Positions 29,629 to 53,500 of a stretch of 64,000 nt of DNA are shown piece by piece; the first letter of the stretch is position 1, and each line of letters opens with the position of its first letter. The stretch covers positions 7,781,298-7,845,297 of the forward strand of contig CM035353.1 in the NCBI GenBank assembly GCA_020137815.1, read 5' to 3'. Position numbers and translations under genes: made by a program. The notes beneath the pieces were generated by a model. That model had not been told where the DNA came from and searched no databases. It saw nothing but the letters and a program-made list of their open reading frames with translations. Source of the DNA: Hormiphora californensis. Taxonomy: Eukaryota; Ctenophora; Tentaculata; Cydippida; Pleurobrachiidae.

Positions 29629-30768
29629 ATGGTTCAGTTATCGTTGGAGAGGGACATCCGACGGGCTATTGAGCTCATGGAGAAACTGGAACAATGTAAG
29701 TCTTAGCTAGTAGTAGTTTCTAACCAAGTCAACTCACGGTAAGAGAGGGTTGAGTAATCTCAAGTCTTAGAGAACACATACATATCCATGTCAAGACCTA
29801 GGTCCTAGACCTGTCTGTAGAGTTTTGTAAATTAGAAAATGTATATATCAGTTGCCTAGCTAGACCCTGTTTTGCAATATATCAGAGCATTCCTTTCCCA
29901 CCATTATAGTATTCTGTAATGAATCATTACTAATGATGGCTTTACGTAATCCCACTATTCAATATAGACAGTTAGATGTTAGTTAGATTAGCACACAGTT
30001 CTATATTATAGAACTGTGTGCTAATCTAACTAACATCTAACTGTGTGCTAATCTAACTGTGTGCTAATCTAACTCCTCATTTCAGCTGGTCAGATTCCCG
30101 CTGCCAAGTTAGAACCAATGAAGAATGTACTGAAGAGTGACTTCTGCAGAGCCGTCAGAGAGGTAATGTGACGTCACTCATCACTCAGAATCAGATCACT
30201 TGAAAAGGTCCAGTGCGTTACACACACACATGGTAGTAGAGAATGAGATGGAGAGAGAGATAGAATGGAGAGAGAGATAGAATGGAGATCAATGTTGTGT
30301 AGAAAGTGAGAGCTGATCCAAAGATAGACATCGTATTATAGAGACATTTAGGAAGACAGAGAAACAAACTTTCCAACATATTCTTCTATAGTTCATTTCC
30401 TTGTTCGCTGGCAGTGAATACACACCCGATAATGGTCAATACATGACGTCATATGCCCATATATGGACCTCCCTCCCTCTGCAGGTGTACGAACAGGTTC
30501 ACGAGACAGTTGACACGAAGCACCCTCCTGAGATTAGAGCTGAGGCAGCAGCTAAAGCTACAGTTGCTGCATTTGCTGCTAGTGAGGGTCATGCCCATCC
30601 CAGGGTTATCGAGCTACCTAAGGTAAGTGTGGAACACTATATTGTCACTGGAACACTGTGTTTGTAATGTATTGTGTGTGGGCGTGGTATCCAGATACTG
30701 CCTATGTTTACGATAATTGTTCCTCTTTTCCATCCCTTTATCTCTTTATTTCCATATTCTCTCTTTAA

Positions 30769-30847
<79 letters not shown>

Positions 30848-33251
30848 AGAACGTTGGAAGGAACTCCTAAACCACTATCTGATCCACTCTCGGTAAACGA
30901 CTTGTACACACTTGTTTACACTCTAGTACTATTTATAGTCGCACTAGATGTGCAAACTGTTCCGAGAGAGTGAACGAATGTGCTGTGTGTGTGAACGAAC
31001 TGTGTATCCACTGTATCCTGAATAGTAGTTAACTGCACACACCCACACAGTACAGTGTGTGTGTTAGAGATATGATGCAATGTACACATGACATGTACAC
31101 ACAGTAGTTATTGTTGTACATCATTTAATCACTTCCGCCTTCCCACACTACACTAATTTAATACACAGTCAATACCTATAATGGACTATTATAAAAATGG
31201 ATGGTCAGAAGTGAAATGAATGTGTTATTATGTATACTGTGTAGTGTGTACACTATACAAATTATACAAAATGTACATTGTATCAGTCCATTGCGGGTGT
31301 GATGTTAGCTATGTATTACACAGTGTGTATGTGAGATAAATAGTGGGCACACTGCCAACAATGTGATAACTGTGTGTGCCAGCCTTAACATTCTAGAATT
31401 CTTCATTTATCACGTACCACCTTTAAACTACCTCTCTAGAATGCATATATATCCAACTCCCTCCTCACATGACTAAGTATTTAACTAATTAGCCTCTACT
31501 CGATTTAAAAGGACTTTTAAATCTCTCTACATTTCTCAAATCTCTCACTTTCTCCTCTCATTCAGACAGCGGAAGGGCTAGGGTTCAATGTGATGGGAGG
31601 AAAGGAGCAAGCATCGCCAATCTACATTTCCAGAATAATCCCTGGTGGAGCGGCCGCTAAGTAAGTCATTTGGGGGACCCCTCCTTTACACTGTTATCAT
31701 GTGTTGTAACACTGTTATCTTTACAGGGATGGTAGTCTGAGAAGGGGTGACCAGCTGTTATCATGTGTTGTAACACTGTTATCTTTACAGGGATGGTAGT
31801 CTGAGAAGGGGTGACCAGCTGTTATCATTTGTTGTAACACTGTTATCTTTACAGGGATGGTAGTCTGAGAAGGGGTGACCAGCTGTTATCATGTGTTGTA
31901 ACAGTTAACACTGTTATCTTTACAGGGATGGTAGTCTGAGAAGGGGTGACCAGCTGTTATCATTTGTTGTAACACTGTTATCTTTACAGGGATGGTAGTC
32001 TGAGAAGGGGTGACCAGCTGTTATCATTTGTTGTAACACTGTTATCTTTACAGGGATGGTAGTCTGAGAAGGGGTGACCAGCTGTTATCATGTGTTGTAA
32101 CAGTTAACACTGTTATCTTTACAGGGATGGTAGTCTGAGAAGGGGTGACCAGCTGTTATCATTTGTTGTAACACTGTTATCTTTACAGGGATGGTAGTCT
32201 GAGAAGGGGTGACCAGCTGTTATCATGTGTTGTAACACTGTTATCTTTACAGGGATGGTAGTCTGAGAAGGGGTGACCAGCTGTTATCATGTGTTGTAAC
32301 ACTGTTATCTTTACAGGGATGGTAGTCTGAGAAGGGGTGACCAGCTGTTATCATGTGTTGTAACACTGTTATCTTTACAGGGATGGTAGTCTGAGAAGGG
32401 GTGACCAGCTGTTATCATGTGTTGTAACACTGTTATCTTTACAGGGATGGTAGTCTGAGAAGGGGTGACCAGCTGTTATCATGTGTTGTAACACTGTTAT
32501 CTTTACAGGGATGGTAGTCTGAGAAGGGGTGACCAGCTGTTATCATGTGTTGTAACACTGTTATCTTTACAGGGATGGTAGTCTGAGAAGGGGTGACCAG
32601 CTGTTATCATGTGTTGTAACACTGTTATCTTTACAGGGATGGTAGTCTGAGAAGGGGTGACCATCTGTTATCACATGTGTTGTAACACTGTTATCTTTAC
32701 AGGGATGGTAGTCTGAGAAGGGGTGACCAGCTGTTATCATGTGTTGTAACACTGTTATCTTTACAGGGATGGTAGTCTGAGAAGGGGTGACCATCTGTTA
32801 TCACATGTGTTGTAACACTGTTATCTTTACAGGGATGGTAGTCTGAGAAGGGGTGACCAGCTGTTATCAGTTAACGGGCAGAGTGTAGAGAAATCATCTC
32901 ACGAAACTGCTGTTGATCTACTGAAGAATGCACAAGGTAATTGCAGATTGGATTGAATTTATAATTCAGGTCACTTTTCTTTTCCTTACTTTTCCCTATC
33001 AGCTAGTAGTTAGCTATTTATCAGTCACATCGTAATTGCAGATACACGCACACAGACCTACTAAATAGTCCCCACATGTACAATTGTTATCTTGTTACAC
33101 ACACCCTGTTAGTTCTTGTTAGTTATTAACAATGTGTGTATTAACAGGTAAGGTACGACTAGTTGTTAAGTATACACCCAAGATCCTGGAGGAGATGGAG
33201 GCAAGATTTGAGAGGCAACGAGCATCTAGAAGAGGCCGGGCTGTTAACTAG
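29629..33251 (+). CDS. LIN7: LIN7 (Veli/MALS) scaffold protein
   Basis: Exons 29629-29695, 30086-30162, 30485-30622, 31566-31660, 32833-32936 and 33148-33251 (TAG) give 194 residues, the family length. An L27 domain ([17 protein letters not shown] onward) is followed by the very conserved [18 protein letters not shown] and a PDZ domain with the GLGFNVMGG carboxylate-binding loop, ending in [17 protein letters not shown]7 binds LIN2/CASK and places receptors at basolateral and synaptic membranes in animals. The PDZ exon that starts at 32833 has its acceptor copied 17 more times upstream. The last copy is the one that continues into the PDZ ([10 protein letters not shown]), so it must be the one used. 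Confidence 0.95.
29969..30043. repeat. 37 bp perfect-arm palindrome upstream of LIN7 exon 2
   Basis: CAGTTAGATGTTAGTTAG starts an arm that is reversed around position 30006. Parts of the right arm are then repeated directly to 30072, just before the acceptor at 30085. Confidence 0.85.
30773..30846. repeat. (CT)n microsatellite, LIN7 intron 3
   Basis: About 74 bases of pure CT in the first part of the intron, not at a splice site. Confidence 0.9.
31690..32880 (+). repeat. 64 bp array of 18 copies of the LIN7 exon 5 acceptor
   Basis: Each unit holds TGTTATCTTTACAG followed by the exon start GGATGGTAGTCTGAGAAG and GGTGACCAGCTGTTATCA, then intron-like DNA. The first acceptor is near 31726 and the last at 32832. 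Units with CATTTG and with CAGTTAACAC recur together near 31900 and 32090, and units with CCATCTGTTATCACATG alternate near 32660 and 32790, so larger blocks were copied too. The 64 bp unit is not a multiple of three. Confidence 0.95.
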
Positions 33252-33844
33252 ATGGGTGTTTTATTAATGATCAGATAAGAAAAGACTGTTTTGAAAAGAA
33301 ATGTGCGCTATATAGCGTTCATTATTTCTGTTTATATATCCAAATATATCATCATTTATTGTTTGTGTGTGGAGGGGTTGAAATCCAGAGAGAGAAGACT
33401 AAAATCTCATATTCTTTACCCTAAATGTCATCCTGTTTGTTTGCAAGTTACAAAGTGGAACCTCGTTCTTGTACAGTTTATTTTCTGTGTATTTCCGTTT
33501 TTGAAATTTCCACTTTTAGGCTTTGGTATGGCACCAGAGCCCAGATAGCAGACCCCAAGGCCAAACCCCAGACATGACCGAAGGCCATGATCAAATTGTC
33601 ACATACAGATTCATGCCTGTGCGGCGCGCCCCTGACTGCGCATAATTCAGGGGCGCGCAGCTATTGAAAGTACACTCTTTCAGCATTTACCTCGACCTTG
33701 GTACACTAACCGTGGGAATTTTCTGCAAACTTCCCCCAACTTGATTCCCCCACTTCCAAGTTCCAACTCTCAGTACAAATCTCCTTTCTTCTAAACCCCA
33801 TCTCTAAACCCCATATATCTTGTAGTAGTAGTAAGAGACTAGCC
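33252..33844. other. intergenic between LIN7 and PSMC2
   Basis: LIN7 3' UTR, then a hairpin at 33624-33658 (GCGCGCCCCTGA and its reverse complement around an 11-base loop). No coding region. Confidence 0.55.
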
Positions 33845-36633
<2,789 letters not shown>

Positions 36634-37551
36634 AGGAACTGACAGTGGAAGAGTGTTATTAGGAACACAATGGGTGCTCAGTTTTTGTTGGCATGGTGCC
36701 ATTACAAAATGTTAACACAGCGGGTCTGAGGACTGAGAGAAATCGTATTTGTATTTGTGTGAGAGAGAGGGGTTAGTTTATTGAGCTTTGTAAATTGCAT
36801 TGTTATGATGCTCATATACTATAAAATATTGTCCAATTGTTAAACAAATTTGTTTTATTTTAGTTGTATCTATTATAGTTATTAGCGAAAGACCCTACTC
36901 GCTAAAAAGCAAAACGTTCCGTACTGAGCAGAAATACTTCCTTCTACGCCGCGTGTTCACCTAGCGCGTGAAAAAGAAGCGCGCACTGCCTTTGAATTTA
37001 CTATATAAATTCCAAAGTAAAAACAACCACGCCAAAAAATTAAGCGAATTTTGAAAAGTGGTGCGGAGTGCTTTATCCCAGTCTGTAGCATATGCCAATT
37101 TGTTTGGTTAATTCTCCAAGTGTGATGGTGGCTAGGGGAGTTCCTGCAATCTATACGCAGAGGAAATATCGTATTATGAAGTATTTTAACTTCGGAATTT
37201 CAAGTTTTGCTTGCTGAATGTTCACAACTCAAAGGCATTCTTTAGGGGTAACTGTCAACTGAATATATAGATAGTGCCCAGGATTGCCAAAGAAACGTTA
37301 AGTGCCTTAATTTGTTAATTGCGTTATTTCTTTGTCGACACTACAGTCTACACTTGCGCATCTGAATTATCGCAGATGGCGAGCCGTTCTGTCGAGATAG
37401 ATCTTTCGGACTTATATCTGCACATAACTTGGGTGACCAGTGTAGACTGTAGCGAATGTGTACTATAACACTGCCATTCATTGGCACGCATATAGAGAAC
37501 TAACAATGCATCTTTCTTCCACTAATAATAATATTCCTCTTTGTAGGACAA
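36634..37551. other. intergenic between PSMC2 and SID1 copy A
   Basis: AT-rich 3' UTR of PSMC2; GCGCG-containing patch near 36948-36990; a TA-flanked MITE at 37344-37449. No coding region recognised. Confidence 0.55.
37344..37449. mobile_element. 106 bp MITE with CAGTCTACACT ends and TA target duplication
   Basis: The left end CAGTCTACACT and right end AGTGTAGACTG are inverted, and each side is flanked by TA (37342-37343 and 37450-37451). This fits the Tc1/mariner-pogo group; it is a different family from 7223-7375. Confidence 0.65.
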
Positions 37552-47179
<9,628 letters not shown>

Positions 47180-47528
47180 TGACCCACCTTGATTGGGTGC
47201 AGTACGAGTGTTATGTGTTGTTTTGTGGAATAATCTGAGTGGTCTACCCCCCTGGTGTACAGAGAGAGAGAGAGAGAGTGCGATTCTTGTGTATAGTGGA
47301 ATTATCTGGATATATATCTGAGTAGTGTACCCCGCGGCTTGCATGCTGATATTATAATACAGTGTAGTGTTTCTATTTTTCTTCATATTGTCGTGTCACT
47401 GATCCATACCAAGTGATACTGTGTTTGTCCCAACTGTTTGTACTTGAAGTTGTCGGGGGAATGGGGGTCAGGGCGGGTTAGGAAATATCCAAGAATAACC
47501 ATCTCATTCTAACACATCCTCTCTCTAG
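47180..47528. other. gap between SID1 copies A and B
   Basis: Only 349 bp separate the stop of A and the first recognised exon of B. I see no signal peptide, start exon or clear promoter for B here. Confidence 0.6.
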
Positions 47529-50500
47529 ACCCCTGACAGATCATATTGTTGAACTATGTCCCCTGACCCTATCAAAGGATGACAAAGGGAAACCCATTCC
47601 TCTCCCCCAAACGGTTCAAGTGACAATCCGGGCTAATGAACCCATTGTGAAAGAAGGTAAGAAGAAATCCATCATGATGTGAAACATAGTTCTATAGCCT
47701 GCATGATGCAGAACATTGTTTGCGACTTGTTACCACCAACCCTATAATTTCCAGGGAAGACCAAGGCCCTGGACGTCCAGGTTGACTTCAAGGACGCTGA
47801 CCATATTGACATTGTTCCTGACAAGTGGACTAACCGGTACAATGTAAGTAATCAGTTCTTATCATCCACCTGTCTCCCCTGTTATACTGTTCCCCGCCAA
47901 CATGTAACATCTGTTTACATACTGAAAGTACACCTAGTGATAGTATACTAACCCTATTCCCCCAGCTGGATGTACTGATACTAATATAACCCTATTCCCC
48001 CAGCTGGATGAGAGAGAGTCACTAGTTTACCGGTACACCTGGCCTGTTGGAGACAAGGCAAAGAATGTGGACGAGGTTGATATCCTGGTGAAATGGGCTG
48101 ATAAAGGTATAATATGGGATTTTACTATCCGTCCGGGTATTACTATTGTTATTTTTTCCGGGAGAAGTTTAATCACGAGGGGCCCGATCAAGTGTTGGGA
48201 GGGGTTGGGGATGACTTATAGCTGGTAGTTAGTTGGCCTGGTAACGTGCCTTACTACCGTGATGCCTTAGTACGAGGCGGGTAATTTCGTTACAAGTTTA
48301 TTAATTAGATCTGTACAATAACACTGTTTATATCACACACTAAACACTTCAGAGGGTAAGATTGCAGCTGGTAAAGGTCCTGACGTGTGTGCCAGTGTGT
48401 CTCTGAGGTTTGGGGAGTGCCCTCTTGAAACGATGGGAGTGAGTGGACTGACATTTACCAGGTACACAATATCATTGTACATTTACCATAAACAGTTAGT
48501 TTCAATTACCTTCCACTGTATTCTTCAATTCACCTTGTGAAATTAATCACCCTACTTTCCCTAATACCCCTCTCCCTTCAGACAAGCCTTCTTTACGGTT
48601 AACAAACACGACAAGAGCATTAAGAATGTGAAACACGCTAACGAGAGCTTCCTGATTGTCATGGACGTCTTCCCTGATGATTTCAAGTGTAGATCATCTC
48701 CCAATGCTTTAGATTCCCCCGGAAGAACCAAGACAGTCCAGGTAACAATATTAGATTAATAGATATATCCATCATTGTCATACACTGACTGTACATCGCG
48801 CAACCTACGCGGCCTTACGTAGCCGCACCGGGCCGAAGGCCCGGTGCGAAGAGGAGGGTCTCATATGAGACAAATCCATCAGGATACACCCCTCCTCATT
48901 ACTGGGGTGGGGAATTAGGGATGTTCTAGGGCCGGTTCCAGACTGGAAGTTCCAGTAAGTAGTAACAGTGTTACTTACTGTAACACCAACTGCTAACATC
49001 CCCCACAATAGATCCTGGTGACTGAGAGGAAGAAGGAGAGTCAGGTTGAGTTCTTCATCCTGCCTGTGTTTACCGGTCTACTTATCATCGCCATCTACGT
49101 TGCAGTGAGATTCCTTGTGTTTGCGCCCCAGAAACAGGTTCGTTGTCAGCCCTTTAGAAAGGGTACCAGCAGTGTATTATATCGGGTATCATCCCCATTA
49201 CTCCCAACCTCCCCATTACTGATCAAATCTAACAATGTATCCAACATGTTAGTTGATTGTGGAGACTGAGGCAAGAGACGATAGTAGTCTCCTAGACCCT
49301 GAAGACTCTGGTGTGTTCCAGAATGCTCCCCCACCCTTTGATACTTCAGAGAGTGCAGCAGTCGTTACAGTGAAAGAGGTAATCGTGGGAGACAGGGGAC
49401 TGGAGGGAGTAGGGTGGTGTGACGGGGGACTGGAGGGAGTAGGGTGGTGTGACGGGGGGCTGGAGGGACTAGGGAGACGTCAGACGGGGGACTGGAGGGA
49501 CTAGGGAGACGTCAGACGGGGGACTGGAGGGACTAGGGAGACGTCAGACGGGGAACTGGAGGGACTAGGGAGACGTCAGACGGGGGACTGGAGGGACTAG
49601 GGAGACGTCAGACGGGGGACTGGAGGGACTAGGGAGACGTCAGACGGGGGACTGGAGGGACTAGGGAGACGTCAGACGGGGAACTGGAGGGACTAGGGAG
49701 ACGTCAGACGGGGGACTGGAGGGACTAGGGAGACGTCAGACGGGGGACTGGAGGGACTGGAGGGTGGTAGTATAACAAAACTCATACTCTATAACATTTC
49801 TATCTGTGTGCCCCTATAACTAGCTAGTATACCCCTCCACAGGTTGATCTAGAGGAGCCGAGTTGTAAGAAGGATGACCCTGAGGAACCTGAGATACCAC
49901 TAGGAGCAGGGGAGGGAGGTGCTGAGTTTACCAGTCTTGCTGACATACTGGGGTAAGTTGGGTAGTTGAAGGGAGAGGGATGATCTAAATAGTTGATAAC
50001 AATAATAAAAACGCATTGGTTTACAGAATAATTAAAACACAGTGTAGCACTTAATAAAGTATGGCTGCAGTGACTGCTGACAGGATAAGGGCTGCTGTGG
50101 TAGTGAGAGATCCTGCGCCATTATCCTGCGCATTACAGAAGTCGTAATAACAATAATCTTCAAAGTAAACAAGGATGTCCGCATCATTTTTCATAAACTC
50201 CGGCATTTCATCTACTCGGTCCTTAACCAGAGAATATCCACATCCCTTGATCATCTTAGACTGAACCATGAATTTAGGGTCCCGCCAGTCATTTCCAGAA
50301 ATTCCGTATTCGTAGTTGCCCCATGCACAAGACTCTTTACAGAATACCTCTTTTCTTCCGTCACATGGGCTATAGAACTTTTCGTCTATCACATCAGTAC
50401 CCTGAAATGGGGGGATATAATGGGCTATAGAACTTTTGGTTTATCTCTGATAATATATTAATTAATAATATAACTAATAATATAACTAATAATATAACTT

Positions 50501-53500
50501 ACGTTCTCTGTATATAAGTAAGCCTCGTCACACTGTTCACAATAGATACTGCTGCCTATAACAAACAGGGAAGCGAAGATAATGCCAGATTTAGTCCACA
50601 TCTTGGAAAATAAAGCGTTATTGCTGAGCCCGGTTATCCTTGGTTTTATACCTTGTCTTAAACAAAGGTGACATTGTGTTGGACCGTGCTCCTAGTAGTT
50701 GTAGTAGTCTCACGTGCAAACATAGAGCTCCCCTCCCCCTCCTCAATAATAAAGACTGTAGATCGGGGAGTGCTCTCAGTGAGTTTTTAGAAGTGAAAAC
50801 AGAGGCACATGCTCTATTATATTATCGCTGCTCTCAAAGGGAGCACTGTAAAAACAGCTGCTTTATTTAGCTGTAATGCTATCCTACAAGACAATTCAGT
50901 TTCTCGTTCTTTAAACAGGTGGAGATGGCGAGGAATTCTTTATTCTAAACTTCATTCTAAACGTTCCATAAGGAGAGGTTTCTATTATCTTACCACCCTC
51001 CCCCCTGCAGTAGGAAAGGTCGAAAGAGTTTCTTAATATAACCCTAACACCCCCCTCCCTTTAGGAAAGTGAGGAGGAACGATTTCATTGTGCACCTCCA
51101 AGAGGCCATAGGACACAACTCCATCCCAATATTGATATTCCTGACACAACTACCTGACATGCTAATTGATATAAAGGTACATTATATGTTGGTGGGTCGC
51201 CGGTCGACACTAGACAGTCTGGACACTGTCAATACACTGTCAATACAATGTCAATACAATGTATATTTCTCCCTATTAACCTCCTCCCCCCCCCCTGTTA
51301 GGGCAACTTGGAGGCGTATTCCCTGTCTGGAGATCTGGATGCGTGTTATACTAACTCCCGGTGTTCTGCACCAGCCAATATATCAGGTTAGAAATCAATA
51401 CAGTTAGAATGTTGAATATATTAACATGACGTACTACAACTGTTTACTGTTGTACATACTAATGAACCTCCCTACTTACAATGACTTGAGTTATAACCCC
51501 CCCATTATCAGATTGGAGAGTACCTGACATCTCGAGAGTGGTATCCAATGTTCCCTATTTTATCACTGCTGCCTGCTTCTATCTTCTAATTGTTGAGAAA
51601 TCCAGGATTATGAAAGCAGTGAATGCAGCGGGAAGGGGAGTAAAACATGATTATGCGCTGTTTACTGCTCTCGCTGTTATAACAGGTAATATTCCCCGCT
51701 TTCTAGCAGGTTGTCTCTCTGATGATCAAATGATTTGGAAAACAACTCCCGCTAGTTGGCCAATATTACACCATCTCTCTACTGTGTGTGCTAACACAAC
51801 CTAATCCCCCGTCCTAGGATTGGTTGGTGTCACATCCTCTCTGTACCACGTGTGTACTAACACAACCTAATCCCCCATCCTAGGATTGGTTGGTGTCACA
51901 TCCTCTCTGTACCACGTGTGTTCTAACACAACCTAATCCCCCATCCTAGGATTGGTTGGTGTCACATCCTCTCTGTACCACGTGTGTTCTAACACAACCT
52001 AATCCCCCATCCTAGGTTTGGTTGGTGTCACATCCTCTCTCTACCACGTGTGTGCTAACACAACCTAATCCCCCATCCTAGGATTGGTTGGTGTCACATC
52101 CTCTCTGTACCACGTGTGTGCTAACACAACCTAATCCCCCATCCTAGGATTGGTTGGTGTCACATCCTCTCTGTACCACGTGTGTTCTAACACAACCTAA
52201 TCCCCCATCCTAGGATTGGTTGGTGTCACATCCTCTCTGTACCACGTGTGTTCTAACACAACCTAATCCCCCATCCTAGGATTGGTTGGTGTCACATCCT
52301 CTCTCTACCACGTGTGTGCTAACACAACCTAATCCCCCATCCTAGGTTTGGTTGGTGTCACATCCTCTCTGTACCACGTGTGTGCTAACACAACCTAATC
52401 CTCCATCCTAGGATTGGTTGGTGTCACATCCTCTCTGTATCACGTGTGTGTTAACACAACCTAATCCCCCGTCCTAGGATTGGTTGGTGTCACATCCTCT
52501 CTGTACCACGTGTGTGTTAACACAACCTAATCCCCCATCCTAGGATTGGTTGGTGTCACATCCTCTCTATACCACGTGTGTTCTAACACAACCTAATCCC
52601 CCATCCTAGGATTGGTTGGTGTCACATCCTCTCTGTACCACGTGTGTGCTAACACAACCTAATCCCCCGTCCTAGGATTGGTTGGTGTCACATCGTCTCT
52701 GTACCACGTGTGTGCTAACACAACCTAATCCCCCATCCTAGGTTTGGTTGGTGTCACATCCTCTCTCTACCACGTGTGTTCTAACACAACCTAATCCCCC
52801 ATCCTAGGTTTGGTTGGTGTCACATCCTCTCTGTACCACGTGTGTGCTAACACAACCTAATCCCCCGTCCTAGGATTGGTTGGTGTCACATCCTCTCTGT
52901 ACCACGTGTGTGCTAACACAACCTAATCCCCCATCCTAGGATTGGTTGGTGTCACATCCTCTCTGTACCACGTGTGTGCTAACACAACCTAATCCCCCAT
53001 CCTAGGATTGGTTGGTGTCACATCCTCTCTCTACCACGTGTGTGCTAACACAACCTAATCCCCCATCCTAGGATTGGTTGGTGTCACATCCTCTCTGTAC
53101 CACGTGTGTGCTAACACAACCTAATCCCCCGTCCTAGGATTGGTTGGTGTCACATCCTCTCTGTACCACGTGTGTGCTAACACAACCTAATCCCCCATCC
53201 TAGGATTGGTTGGTGTCACATCCTCTCTGTACCACGTGTGTTCTAACACAACCTAATCCCCCATCCTAGGATTGGTTGGTGTCACATCCTCTCTGTACCA
53301 CGTGTGTGCTAACACAACCTAATCCCCCGTCCTAGGATTGGTTGGTGTCACATCCTCTCTGTACCACGTGTGTGCTAACACCACCTAATCCCCCGTCCTA
53401 GGATTGGTTGGTGTCACATCCTCTCTCTATCACGTGTGTGCTAACACAACCTAATCCCCCATCCTAGGATTGGTTGGTGTCACATCCTCACTTTACCACG

